DNA of 64,000 nucleotides, from NCBI GenBank assembly GCA_900543625.1, contig UQSF01000002.1, forward strand, positions 1 to 64,000. Direction: 5' to 3'. Shown here piece after piece: positions 1-7,943 of the stretch. This DNA comes from an uncultured Eubacteriales bacterium (GTDB lineage Bacteria; Bacillota; Clostridia; Oscillospirales; Oscillospiraceae). Below the pieces are notes generated by a model. It did not search any database and had not been told where the DNA came from. It saw nothing but the letters and a program-made list of their open reading frames with translations. Position 1 is the first letter of the stretch. Each line of letters starts with the position of its first letter. The translations under genes were made by a program, and so were the position numbers.

Positions 1-55
1 ACAGCAAAAAAACCTGCCTCACGGCAGGTTTTTTCGTGGTACGCCCGAGCGGATT
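1..55. repeat. direct repeat copy 1 (tRNA-Arg 3' end plus terminator)
   Basis: These 55 bases are identical to 91-145. They carry the minus-strand 3' end of tRNA-Arg (acceptor 3' strand, encoded CCA and part of the T arm) and its intrinsic terminator, but no tRNA body follows. The 35-base spacer at 56-90 is not tRNA-like. The left edge of the repeat is cut by the window, so it may be longer. It may be a local duplication or an attachment-site relic. Confidence 0.9.
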
Positions 56-90
56 TCCCCTTTCGGGGATAAACCTCGAATCCGCGGCGC

Positions 91-145
91 ACAGCAAAAA
101 AACCTGCCTCACGGCAGGTTTTTTCGTGGTACGCCCGAGCGGATT
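91..145. repeat. direct repeat copy 2 (inside functional tRNA-Arg)
   Basis: This is the second copy of the 55-base repeat at 1-55, offset by 90 bases. It covers the terminator and the last bases of the intact tRNA-Arg gene. The match stops within the T loop, where copy 1 diverges. Confidence 0.9.
96..124 (-). terminator. intrinsic terminator of tRNA-Arg
   Basis: A 12-bp stem (AAAAAACCTGCC paired with GGCAGGTTTTTT) closes a 4-base loop. It lies directly downstream of the tRNA CCA end and ends in a T tract on the minus strand. Confidence 0.85.
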
Positions 146-203
146 CGAACCGCTGGCCTACAGAGTCGGAGTCTGTCACTCTATCCAGCTGAGCTACGGG
201 CGC
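127..203 (-). tRNA. tRNA-Arg (anticodon CCG)
   Basis: On the minus strand the sequence folds as a full cloverleaf. The 7-bp acceptor begins GCGCCCG, the D arm contains AGCTCAGCTGG, the anticodon stem ACAGA/TCTGT encloses loop CTCCGAC with anticodon CCG (reads CGG, Arg), and the T arm contains GGTTCGAATCC. The CCA end is encoded (127-129 on the plus strand as tgg). The first acceptor pair is a G-T wobble. A promoter lies immediately upstream and a terminator immediately downstream, so it is a single-gene unit. Confidence 0.95.
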
Positions 204-219
204 ATATTCAGCAGGAGTT

Positions 220-248
220 ATTATAGCAAAGTCCGGCCGAAAAGTAAA
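220..248 (-). promoter_or_regulatory. promoter of tRNA-Arg
   Basis: TTTACT, a 17-base spacer and a perfect TATAAT read toward the tRNA, with the -10 box about 16 bases before its 5' end. It is divergent from the apbE promoter. Confidence 0.75.
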
Positions 249-261
249 GCAGGATTTTCTG

Positions 262-290
262 TTTCCATTCGGCAGAGGATATGCTATACT
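262..290 (+). promoter_or_regulatory. promoter of the apbE-mpg-recG unit
   Basis: TTTCCA, a 17-base spacer and TATACT lie 38 bases upstream of the apbE start. The -10 box is good and the -35 box is weak. Confidence 0.5.
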
Positions 291-328
291 GAGAAAAAAG
301 CAACCTGTATCGGAAGGACACACCCTCT

Positions 329-1375
329 ATGAAGCATACACATCTGCACACCCGTCTGCTCGCGCTGCTGCTGTGCTGCGCGCTGGTGCTGCCGCTGAGC
401 GCCTGCGGCGAGGCGAAAAGCACCACGCAGCAGATCTTTGCCATGGACACCGTCATGGATCTGACCGCCTACGGCAAAAAGGCCGACGACGGCATCAACG
501 CCGCCATCAGCATCATCAACAGCATGGACAAGCTCCTCGACCCGGAAAACGAGCGCAGCAAGACCTATGAGATCAACCACGCCATGGGCTCACCCGTCGT
601 GGTCAACGAGCAGATCGCCAAGATGCTGCGCACGGCGCTGACCGTGTACGAGCGCACAAACGGTGCGTTCGATCTGACGACTTATCCGCTGAGCAAGCTC
701 TGGGGCTTTATCGACCAGAACTACCGCGTGCCGTCGGATGCGGAGATCGAGCGTCTGCTCCCCTGCGTGGATATGAGCAAGGTGCAGCTGGCCGCAACGG
801 ACGACAGCGCAAACTCCCTTGTCACCATGCCGGCAGACATGGCGCTGAGCTTCGGCGCAGTGGCCAAGGGCTGCGCCTCGGACTATGCCATTCAGGCGAT
901 GCGCGCCGCCGGCGTCACGAGCGGCGTTGTGTCCCTCGGCGGCAACGTGCAGACGCTCGGCAAAAAGCCGGACGGCAGCGACTGGAACATCGCCATTCAG
1001 GACCCGAACGACACCGGCAGCTATCTCGGCTATCTCACCGTGGGTGAGACGGCGGTCATCACCTCCGGCAGCTATCAGCGCTATTTCACCGAGGGCGGGC
1101 AGAAGTACCACCACATCCTCTCCCCCACGACCGGGCGCCCGGTCAACAACGGTCTGCTGGCCGTGACGATCGTGTGCGAGGACGGCACACTGGCCGACTG
1201 CCTGTCGACCGCGATGTTCGTGCTCGGTCCGCAGGCGGCGCTCAACTACTGGCGCACCTACGGCGGGTTTGAGATGCTGCTTGTCAAGGCCGACGGTCAC
1301 GTGGTGCTCACCAACGGTCTGTACGGACAATTCACCACCAACGGCGACAGTTATGTCGTCGACTATGCGAGCTGA
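329..1375 (+). CDS. apbE: FAD:protein FMN transferase (ApbE family lipoprotein)
   Basis: The 348-residue product attaches FMN covalently to Ser/Thr of target flavoproteins such as Rnf or Nqr subunits outside the membrane, using FAD and Mg2+. The N-terminus is a lipoprotein signal: basic MKHTHLHTR, a hydrophobic core, then lipobox LSAC at about residues 23-26. Family hallmarks visible are the MDT segment near residue 39, the LWGF region, a glycine-rich GAVAKG stretch and SLGGNVQ, with ITSGSYQRYF and HHILSPTTG in the C-terminal half. Length is typical. The start has GGAAGG 11 bases upstream. Five bases separate it from mpg, suggesting cotranscription. No rnf or nqr target is in the window, so the substrate is unknown. 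Confidence 0.93.
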   Translation: MKHTHLHTRLLALLLCCALVLPLSACGEAKSTTQQIFAMDTVMDLTAYGKKADDGINAAISIINSMDKLLDPENERSKTYEINHAMGSPVVVNEQIAKMLRTALTVYERTNGAFDLTTYPLSKLWGFIDQNYRVPSDAEIERLLPCVDMSKVQLAATDDSANSLVTMPADMALSFGAVAKGCASDYAIQAMRAAGVTSGVVSLGGNVQTLGKKPDGSDWNIAIQDPNDTGSYLGYLTVGETAVITSGSYQRYFTEGGQKYHHILSPTTGRPVNNGLLAVTIVCEDGTLADCLSTAMFVLGPQAALNYWRTYGGFEMLLVKADGHVVLTNGLYGQFTTNGDSYVVDYAS

Positions 1376-1380
1376 GAGCC

Positions 1381-1911
1381 ATGAAACTGCAGGATCGGGA
1401 ATTTTTCCGGCGCGACGTGCTTTGCGTCGCGCCGGAGTTGGTTGGGCGCATTTTGGTGCGCAGACTGCCGGACGGCACGCTGCTGCGCGCGCGCATCACG
1501 GAAACAGAGGCCTACCGCGGCGAGCAGGACACCGCCTGCCACGCCAGCCGCGGCCGCACGCAGCGCACGGAGGTACTCTACCATGACGGCGGCACGATCT
1601 ACGTCTACCTCTGCTACGGGATGCACTGGATGCTCAACATCGTGACCGGGCACGCGGACGAACCGCAGGCCGTGCTCATCCGCGCGTGCGCCGACGGTGC
1701 GAACGGACCGGGCAAGCTCACAAAGCGGCTGCAGATCGACAAGACGTTCAATGACCGCGACATTCTCACATGTCCGGAGCTCTGGCTCGAGGACGACGGG
1801 CAGCGCTTCGCGCTCGAGACCGACACCCGCGTCGGCATCGGCTACGCCGCGCCGGAGGATCAGGCGCGGCTCTGGCGCTGGAAATGCGGCGCACAGGAGG
1901 CGACACCATGA
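1381..1911 (+). CDS. mpg: DNA-3-methyladenine glycosylase (AAG/MPG family)
   Basis: This is a monofunctional base-excision enzyme removing alkylated purines (3-methyladenine, 7-methylguanine, hypoxanthine). The 176-residue product has the AAG signature ETEAYRG near residue 40, containing the catalytic Glu and the DNA-intercalating Tyr, followed by DTACH, YVYLCYG and the C-terminal NGPGKL and R-rich segments. Length matches the small bacterial form. The stop overlaps the recG start as ATGA, so it is translationally coupled to another repair gene. No in-frame alternative start with a better ribosome site is apparent. Confidence 0.92.
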   Translation: MKLQDREFFRRDVLCVAPELVGRILVRRLPDGTLLRARITETEAYRGEQDTACHASRGRTQRTEVLYHDGGTIYVYLCYGMHWMLNIVTGHADEPQAVLIRACADGANGPGKLTKRLQIDKTFNDRDILTCPELWLEDDGQRFALETDTRVGIGYAAPEDQARLWRWKCGAQEATP

Positions 1912-3965
1912 CCTACACACCGGATACCCCGCTTGAGGCGCTGGCCGGCATCGGGCCGAAAAAAGCGCAGGCCTTTCAAAAGCTCGGCGTGGCGACGCTG
2001 CGCGATCTGGCCGGGCTCTATCCCCGCCGCTACGAGGACCGGACGCAGTTTCGCACGATCGCGGCCGCGCAGCCCGGCGAGGCCGTGTGCATCCGCGCGA
2101 CGGTCGCGGGCGAGCCGCGCACACAGTATGTGCGCAGCGGGCTCACGCTCGTCAAGGCGCGTATCGCCGACGACACCGGCGCGCTCGACGTGACCTACTT
2201 CAACCAGCCCTACCGCAAAAACAGCCTGCACGCGGGCGAGGAATACATCTTCTACGGCAAGGTAGAGGCAAACGGCTTTCGCAAGACGCTCACCAACCCC
2301 GTCTGCGAACAGGCGGCGCGCTGCGGCAGCGTGACCAACTGCTTTTACCCCATCTACCCGCTGACGACGGGCGTGACGCAAAACGACGTGCGCAAGGCCA
2401 TGCTCCCCGCGCTGCACGCCTGCATTGGGCAGCTGCAAGACGTGATCCCGGCGGACATTGCGCGCACCTACGCCCTCGCGCAGCAGGACTACGCCCTGCA
2501 GAACATCCACCAGCCGACCGATGCGGCGGCGCTCACGCTCGCGCGAAAGCGCCTGGTATTCGAGGAGCTGTTCGTACTCTCGACGGCCATGGCGCGCATC
2601 CGCTCGCAGCGGCGCGCCGAGGGCGGCATCCGGATGCAAAGCGCCGACCTCGAGACGTTTTACGCCACGCTCCCCTTCTCACCCACCGGGGCGCAGCGGC
2701 GCGCCGTCGCCGCCGCCGTGCAGGACATGATCTCCGGCGTGCCGATGAGCCGCCTTGTGCAGGGCGACGTCGGCTCCGGCAAGACGCTCGTCGCCGCGGC
2801 GTGCATCTGGTTTGCGCACGAAAACGACTGCCAGAGCGCCTTCATGGCGCCGACCGAGATCCTCACCGAGCAGCACGAGCACACGCTGCGCACGCTGCTT
2901 GAGCCGTTTGGCATCCGCGTCGGACGCCTGACGGGTGCGATGACCGCCCGGCAAAAGCGCGAGGTAAAGCAGGCGCTCGCCGGCGGACAGCTCGACGTGG
3001 TCGTCGGCACGCACGCGCTCATCAGCGACTCGGTGACGTTTTTCCGTCTCGGTCTCGTCATCACGGACGAGCAGCACCGCTTCGGCGTCGAGCAGCGCGC
3101 CGCGCTCGTGCGCAAGGGCGAGCAGCCGCACACGCTCGTCATGAGCGCGACGCCCATCCCGCGCACACTGGCGCTGCTGGTGTACGGGGATCTGGACGTG
3201 TCGATCATCGACGAGCTGCCGCCCGGACGGCAGCCGGTGCAGACCGTGTGCGTGGACGAGCGCTACCGCGCGCGGCTCAACGCCTTCATCGACAAGCTCA
3301 TCGGTGAGGGGCGGCAGGTATTTGTCGTCTGCCCGAAGGTCGAGGACACGGACGATATCCCCTCCGAGCTCAAATCCGCCGAGGAGCACGCGCAGGTGCT
3401 GCAGCGGACGTTTCCGCAGCACCGCGTCGCCTGCATCCATGGCCGCATGAAGGCCAAGGACAAGGACGCCTGCATGGCCGCCTTTGCCGCCGGAGAGACG
3501 GATATCCTCGTCTCAACGACGGTCATCGAGGTCGGCGTGGACGTGCCGAACGCGGCGCTGATGATCATCGAGAACGCCGAGCGTTTCGGCCTCTCGCAGC
3601 TGCACCAGCTGCGCGGGCGCATCGGACGCGGACCGTTTCAGTCCTATTGCGTGCTCGTGTCGGACACGCGCACGGAGGAATCACGCGCGCGGCTGAAGGT
3701 GCTGTGCGACACGGCCGACGGCTTTCAAATTGCCGAGGCCGACCTGCGCCAGCGCGGCCCGGGCGACTTCTTCGGCAACCGGCAGCACGGTCTGCCGGTG
3801 CTGCACATCGCAGACCTCGGCACGAACATGGCCGCCGTCAACGACGCGCGCGACGCGGCGCGTGCGGTGCTTGCCGCCGACCCGGCGCTCTGCGCGCCCG
3901 AGCACGCGGCGCTGCGCGCCCAGTGTGCGCGCCTGTTCGCCGCGAACGACGGGCATTTCAATTGA
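1908..3965 (+). CDS. recG: ATP-dependent DNA helicase RecG
   Basis: RecG remodels stalled replication forks and branch-migrates Holliday junctions. The start at 1908 is preceded by AGGAGG at 1895-1900 and gives MTYTPDTPLEALAGIGPKKA, the usual wedge-domain beginning; an upstream in-frame extension inside mpg is rejected. The product is 685 residues, normal for the family. Domains are the OB-fold wedge (about 1-200), helicase domain 1 with Walker A GDVGSGKT and the DEQH box, and helicase domain 2 ending in the QLRGRIGRG motif, followed by the short RecG C-terminal domain with GPGDFFG. It forms an operon-like run with mpg and probably apbE. Confidence 0.97.
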   Translation: MTYTPDTPLEALAGIGPKKAQAFQKLGVATLRDLAGLYPRRYEDRTQFRTIAAAQPGEAVCIRATVAGEPRTQYVRSGLTLVKARIADDTGALDVTYFNQPYRKNSLHAGEEYIFYGKVEANGFRKTLTNPVCEQAARCGSVTNCFYPIYPLTTGVTQNDVRKAMLPALHACIGQLQDVIPADIARTYALAQQDYALQNIHQPTDAAALTLARKRLVFEELFVLSTAMARIRSQRRAEGGIRMQSADLETFYATLPFSPTGAQRRAVAAAVQDMISGVPMSRLVQGDVGSGKTLVAAACIWFAHENDCQSAFMAPTEILTEQHEHTLRTLLEPFGIRVGRLTGAMTARQKREVKQALAGGQLDVVVGTHALISDSVTFFRLGLVITDEQHRFGVEQRAALVRKGEQPHTLVMSATPIPRTLALLVYGDLDVSIIDELPPGRQPVQTVCVDERYRARLNAFIDKLIGEGRQVFVVCPKVEDTDDIPSELKSAEEHAQVLQRTFPQHRVACIHGRMKAKDKDACMAAFAAGETDILVSTTVIEVGVDVPNAALMIIENAERFGLSQLHQLRGRIGRGPFQSYCVLVSDTRTEESRARLKVLCDTADGFQIAEADLRQRGPGDFFGNRQHGLPVLHIADLGTNMAAVNDARDAARAVLAADPALCAPEHAALRAQCARLFAANDGHFN

Positions 3966-3984
3966 CTGACAACGGAGGCATCCC

Positions 3985-4503
3985 ATGACCATCGCACAAA
4001 TTCTCAGCAAAATGATTGCCGCATCCAATGGCAATATCCACGATATTGACCATCTCCTGCGCGTCTGGGCCTACGCCCGCACGATCGGCGAATTGGAGGG
4101 GCTGGACGCGGAGACGCAGTATCTTCTGGAGGTCGCCGCCATCACGCACGACATTGCCTGCCCGCTCTGCCGCGAGAAATACGGCAACACCAACGGCAAG
4201 TATCAGGAGCAGGAAGGCGCTGTGCTGGTGCGCTCGTTTCTCGCCGGCACCGGCATGACGGAGGCGCAGATCGCGCGCGTGGCCCACCTCGTGGGGCATC
4301 ACCACACGCTGCGGAACATTCACGGCCCGGACTACCAGATCCTCATCGAGGCGGAATACATCGCAAACGCATCCGAGAACGGATACGGCAAGGAGAGCAT
4401 CGTGCATTTTCTGGACACGATCATGAAAACCGCGAGCGGCAAGCACCTCGCCGCCTCTGTTCTGGGCATTTCCGCAAGTAACCTCGGCTGCGCCGGCCGC
4501 TGA
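3985..4503 (+). CDS. HD-domain metal-dependent phosphohydrolase
   Basis: The 172-residue single-domain HD protein has the metal-binding pattern H23 (IDHLLRV), H55-D56 (AITHDIA), a later GHHHT cluster near residues 91-95 and a following acidic residue. The family cleaves phosphate esters, often of nucleotides, but the substrate cannot be read from sequence. It starts 19 bases after recG with GGAGG 6 bases upstream of ATG. A CPLC pair after the HD motif is unusual and may bind an extra metal. Closest to the short bacterial YedJ-like HD hydrolases. Confidence 0.75.
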   Translation: MTIAQILSKMIAASNGNIHDIDHLLRVWAYARTIGELEGLDAETQYLLEVAAITHDIACPLCREKYGNTNGKYQEQEGAVLVRSFLAGTGMTEAQIARVAHLVGHHHTLRNIHGPDYQILIEAEYIANASENGYGKESIVHFLDTIMKTASGKHLAASVLGISASNLGCAGR

Positions 4504-4540
4504 CGGCGGGCACGCTACGAAACACACAGGAGGCAACGGT

Positions 4541-5641
4541 ATGAAAATCCTGCTTTTGAGCTGCAGCACCGGCGAGGGGCACAACCACTGCGCGCTCGCC
4601 GTCAAGGAGGCGCTCGACGCGCGCGGACACGAGACATCCTTCCTCGATATGCTGCACATGTTCGGCGACCCCGGGCCGCTGAGCTTTGACAAGATCCTCA
4701 ACCGCATCTCGACCAAGGCGCCGGACGTGTTCGGCATGATGTACCACGCAGGCGCGATGTACAGCGCGACCGGCGTCACATCGCCGGTCTACATGGCCAA
4801 CATCCGCCACGCACGGCAGCTCAACGCCTTTATCCGCGACAACGGCTATGACGCCGTTGTCTGCTCGCACCTGTTCCCGATGGAAACGCTCACGTTCCTG
4901 CGCCGGTGGGAGCGCTGCGACGTGAAATGCTGCGGCATCCTCTCGGACTATACGTGCATCCCGTTTCTCGCCGAGACCGACCTCGACGCTTACTTTCTGC
5001 CGCACAGCGAGGTGCGGGAGCTGTGCATTCAGGCCGGGATGCCGGCCGAAAAGCTCATCGTGTCCGGCATGCCGGTGGCGGCGCGCTTTCTCGCGCCGAT
5101 GGACAAGGCCGCCGCGCGCGCAGCGCTGGGGCTGCCGGCGGACAAGAAGATCTATCTCATCATGACCGGCGGCATTGGCTGCGGCGACGCCGTGTCGCTG
5201 TGCGACGCGATCCGCCGCGTGCCGGATGAAAACGCACTGCTGTGCGTGCTGCCCGGCCGGAATGAGGCGCTGCGGCAGGCGCTCGAGGACGCCTACCACG
5301 GGCAGGGCGTGCTGACCGTGCCGTTCACGGATCAGGTGCCGGCCTATATGCACGCGGCCGACGTGCTGCTGAGCAAGGCCGGCGGCATTTCCAGCTCCGA
5401 GGCCGCCATACTGGGCGTGCCGCTCGTGCACACGATGGCCATCCCCGGCGTCGAGACGGAAAACGCCGCGTTCTTCGCCCGCCACGGCCTGTCGTTTTTC
5501 GCGCGCAGCGTGGACGAGGCGGCGCGCTTTGCCGACCGGCTCATCTATGACCCGGCATGCGCCGAACGTATGCTGGCCGCGCAGGCCACCTGGCTGCCGC
5601 GCAACGGCGCCGAGCAGATCGCAGCCGCCATCACAGCATAA
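4541..5641 (+). CDS. glycosyltransferase of the MGDG synthase / UgtP type
   Basis: The 366-residue GT-B fold protein resembles monogalactosyldiacylglycerol synthases and processive diacylglycerol glucosyltransferases, which put sugars from UDP-sugar onto membrane diacylglycerol at the cytoplasmic face. The N-terminal SCSTGEGHNH loop matches the acceptor domain. The C-terminal half has the donor-site features MTGGIGCGD and SKAGGISSSEA. AGGAGG lies 9 bases before ATG. It is the last gene of the plus-strand run and is followed by a strong terminator. The lipid product is inferred only; MurG-like donor specificity is also possible. Confidence 0.8.
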   Translation: MKILLLSCSTGEGHNHCALAVKEALDARGHETSFLDMLHMFGDPGPLSFDKILNRISTKAPDVFGMMYHAGAMYSATGVTSPVYMANIRHARQLNAFIRDNGYDAVVCSHLFPMETLTFLRRWERCDVKCCGILSDYTCIPFLAETDLDAYFLPHSEVRELCIQAGMPAEKLIVSGMPVAARFLAPMDKAAARAALGLPADKKIYLIMTGGIGCGDAVSLCDAIRRVPDENALLCVLPGRNEALRQALEDAYHGQGVLTVPFTDQVPAYMHAADVLLSKAGGISSSEAAILGVPLVHTMAIPGVETENAAFFARHGLSFFARSVDEAARFADRLIYDPACAERMLAAQATWLPRNGAEQIAAAITA

Positions 5642-5649
5642 TAAAGAGC

Positions 5650-5700
5650 AAAAACCAGCGCCCTGTGCAGGAGGAAGTTCCTGTGCAGGGCGCTGGTTTT
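5650..5700. terminator. bidirectional terminator between convergent genes
   Basis: A long imperfect hairpin (AAAACCAGCGCCCTG pairing with CAGGGCGCTGGTTTT, plus an inner CAGGA/TCCTG) is flanked by A tracts on the left and T tracts on the right. It serves the plus-strand glycosyltransferase and the minus-strand hydrolase. Confidence 0.88.
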
Positions 5701-5712
5701 ATAGATATGGAT

Positions 5713-6468
5713 CTAGTCCCGCTCGAGCGTCTCGGCCAGCCGCGCGGCAAAAGCCTCCGGCTGCCCGGCGACAAACTCCGCGTGCGCACAGTACGGAAAC
5801 GGGACGAACACCGCCTCCGGCAGCAGGCGGCGCACATGACGGATGTCCAACGCGCGCTGGGAATATTCCTTTTCACCGTACCAATACGACACGCGCGCCG
5901 CCGTGCAAAGCTGCTTCGGCAGCGGGTAGTGGAAGCAGGAATCAAACACGCGCCAGACATCGCGCCGGTCCATCCGCCCCAAGATCATGCAGACATCCTC
6001 CACCGCCGCCTGACCGAAGCGCTGCGCCGGAAACGCCCGGCGGATCAGCGCCAGGTGCCGCTGCGCAAACCGGATGACGAGATAGTTGCGCAGGGAAAAG
6101 CCCCGCGTCAGCCACCGCGGCGCGCGGTACGGCGTGATGGCCGCGTCAAGCACACACGTGCGCACCGGGATCTTTCCGTCCGCCAGCAGCCGCAGCGCGA
6201 CCGCGCCGCCCATGGACACGCCGTACAGCCCCCAGAGCGCGCCGATGCCCCGCTGCGTCAGCCAGCCGCCCAGCTCGGCCGCGATGGCCTCCACGCTCGT
6301 GTATGGCGTCTTTTCGTCCGGGTCATGCGCCGGCAGCGCCGGAATGATGAGATGATACTGCGTCTGCAGCCGCTCCACTGCCGGGCGGAACATGCGCCAG
6401 CTCAGGCAGGCGCTGTGCAGCAGCAGGACGGTCTTTTCGTGTTCGGTTCCAAATTCATATATGCGCAT
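5713..6468 (-). CDS. alpha/beta-fold hydrolase
   Basis: The 251-residue protein begins with a strand-loop LLLHSA, the oxyanion region of alpha/beta hydrolases. The nucleophile elbow is GVSMGG near residue 85, and the likely catalytic His sits in CAHAEF close to the C-terminus. No signal peptide is evident, so it is cytoplasmic. The substrate (ester, lipid or small amide) is unknown. It stands alone with its own promoter at 6501-6530 and GGGAGG upstream of ATG. Confidence 0.82.
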   Translation of the reverse strand: MRIYEFGTEHEKTVLLLHSACLSWRMFRPAVERLQTQYHLIIPALPAHDPDEKTPYTSVEAIAAELGGWLTQRGIGALWGLYGVSMGGAVALRLLADGKIPVRTCVLDAAITPYRAPRWLTRGFSLRNYLVIRFAQRHLALIRRAFPAQRFGQAAVEDVCMILGRMDRRDVWRVFDSCFHYPLPKQLCTAARVSYWYGEKEYSQRALDIRHVRRLLPEAVFVPFPYCAHAEFVAGQPEAFAARLAETLERD

Positions 6469-6500
6469 GGACGCTGCCTCCCGGATTTACACTCTGAATT

Positions 6501-6530
6501 ATGATAGGCGGATACACGCCGCGTTGTCAA
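6501..6530 (-). promoter_or_regulatory. promoter of the alpha/beta hydrolase gene
   Basis: A perfect TTGACA, an 18-base spacer and TATCAT read toward the start at 6468. Confidence 0.7.
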
Positions 6531-6537
6531 GCGCGGG

Positions 6538-6589
6538 CAGCAAAGAATCGTCCGCCGGAAGGGGAATTCGGCGGACGATTCTTTTGCTG
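6538..6589 (-). terminator. terminator of the DUF3793-flavodoxin unit
   Basis: An 18-bp-class stem (AAAGAATCGTCCGCC with GGCGGACGATTCTTT) encloses a 13-base loop. It lies downstream of the flavodoxin stop and before the next promoter. The T tract is short. Confidence 0.65.
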
Positions 6590-6727
6590 GGGGCAGCAGT
6601 CACGCACAGGCAATATGCGTGGTGTCACACTGCTGCAGGGAACTGGAAAGAGAAGAGAGGTGATATGGCTTGATGCCTGTTGTTGGTATCGGTAACCGGA
6701 GGGGGATCCGGGTACGATCGAAAGAAA

Positions 6728-7153
6728 TCAGTCGACGAGCGCCTTGCCCAGCGCCTGACAGGCCGCAAGGGCCGCATCATCGGGCGCGTCGTTGCAGATC
6801 ACACTGTCGCACGCGAGCTGGATACCGGAGCTGCGGCAATCGCGCTCCCAGTTTTGCATCCACTCGCCGCCGCCCCAGCCGTAGGAGCCGAACAGGGCGA
6901 CACGTTTGCCCTTCAGGGCGGACTTGCAGCCTTCGAACATCGGCTCGAACTCCATGTCCTCCAGAACCTCGGAGCCCATGGCCGGGCAGCCGAGCGCCAC
7001 TGCGTCATATCCGCCGACGGCGGAAGCGTCCACATCAGAGGCGGTCAGAAGCACCGCGTCCGCTCCGGCACTTTTCATGCCATCGAGCACGGCGTTGGCC
7101 ATGGTCTCGGTGTTGCCGGTGCCGCTCCAATAGATGACTGCTGCTTTTTTCAT
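6728..7153 (-). CDS. flavodoxin
   Basis: The 141-residue single-domain flavodoxin is a low-potential one-electron carrier that can replace ferredoxin under iron limitation. The FMN phosphate loop is SGTGNTE at residues 10-16, and GCPAMG and GSYGWGGGEWM form the isoalloxazine-binding loops. Length is typical of short-chain clostridial flavodoxins. Its start overlaps the DUF3793 stop by 4 bases (ATGA), so the two are translationally coupled. An iron-starvation role is inferred from the pairing and from the operator-like site upstream. Confidence 0.93.
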   Translation of the reverse strand: MKKAAVIYWSGTGNTETMANAVLDGMKSAGADAVLLTASDVDASAVGGYDAVALGCPAMGSEVLEDMEFEPMFEGCKSALKGKRVALFGSYGWGGGEWMQNWERDCRSSGIQLACDSVICNDAPDDAALAACQALGKALVD

Positions 7154-7743
7154 GATGGTAACATCCTTTCCTTTTGTGCTGTATTCGGCCGCTGCACGTT
7201 CACGGCGAGCTGCGCAATGCTCAAGCCCGCGTGCAGACGTTCACAGTAGATTTCCGTGCAGCGCCGGTATTTTGCAAAGAGATCGCGCGCCCGCTGCTCG
7301 TCGCCGTACACCTTCCAGAGGCCGGCGTACTTGAAATCCGCCGCGTGGTGCTCGATGAATCCCTTGACGTCTTCCGGCGGATAGCTCAGAAACAGGCCGA
7401 TCTCATGCGGGAATTCATCGTATGCACGCAGCCGCTCAATGAGCTGCATCAGACACTGCTCACTGCCGGTGCAGGCATAGCCCGCGTGCTGCAGGATCTC
7501 CGTTGCCAGCCGGTCCTGCAGATCCCGCTCCAGATCGCACGGTCGGTACAGATACAGCAGCGCGCTCTTTTCCGTAAACCGCAGCGGCAGGAGGCAGAGC
7601 CCCTTCGGGACGAGCACCTGATTGTATCGGCGGATCTCCGTGAGCAGAGTCTCCCGGCATTCATAAGGGCACGGGAACAGGCTGCCGGTCTTGATCCCGG
7701 CCAGCGTCGGTGCACAGAGCCGTACAACGTTTTCCTCCGACAT
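7150..7743 (-). CDS. DUF3793 family protein
   Basis: The 197-residue cytoplasmic protein is recognised as DUF3793 from LCAPTLAGIKTGSLF near the N-terminus, the PLRF.....LLYLYRP segment, the central HEIGLFLSYPPEDV block and a C-terminal YGDE....F.KY....C motif. The biochemical function of the family is unknown; members commonly sit beside flavodoxin and iron-related genes in Clostridia. Several cysteines occur, but no clear cluster motif. GGAGG lies upstream of ATG. It is the first gene of a two-gene unit with flavodoxin. Confidence 0.85.
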   Translation of the reverse strand: MSEENVVRLCAPTLAGIKTGSLFPCPYECRETLLTEIRRYNQVLVPKGLCLLPLRFTEKSALLYLYRPCDLERDLQDRLATEILQHAGYACTGSEQCLMQLIERLRAYDEFPHEIGLFLSYPPEDVKGFIEHHAADFKYAGLWKVYGDEQRARDLFAKYRRCTEIYCERLHAGLSIAQLAVNVQRPNTAQKERMLPS

Positions 7744-7806
7744 GGCTTGCCTCCTCGTCTGTGGTCGTTTACCGGTTTTCGCGCAGTGAGCAATTCTGCG
7801 CGCTCA

Positions 7807-7828
7807 TAGGTTAAAGTGATCTAACCTA
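7807..7828. promoter_or_regulatory. operator-like palindrome upstream of DUF3793-flavodoxin
   Basis: Perfect inverted arms TAGGTTA and TAACCTA are separated by 8 bases. The half-site resembles DtxR/IdeR-type boxes (TTAGGTTAG...). A related sequence occurs in the araC leader at 8987-9003. It lies 64 bases upstream of the DUF3793 start. Confidence 0.6.
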
Positions 7829-7943
7829 CATGTGAAAAGTTACGCGCTTTGTTCTGTCTGACGTTAGGATACAGCACATCGCCCCCGGCATCCGCTCCAA
7901 TTCATCGGAACATGGCTCCAAAATGAAAATATGCTTCCCGCCG

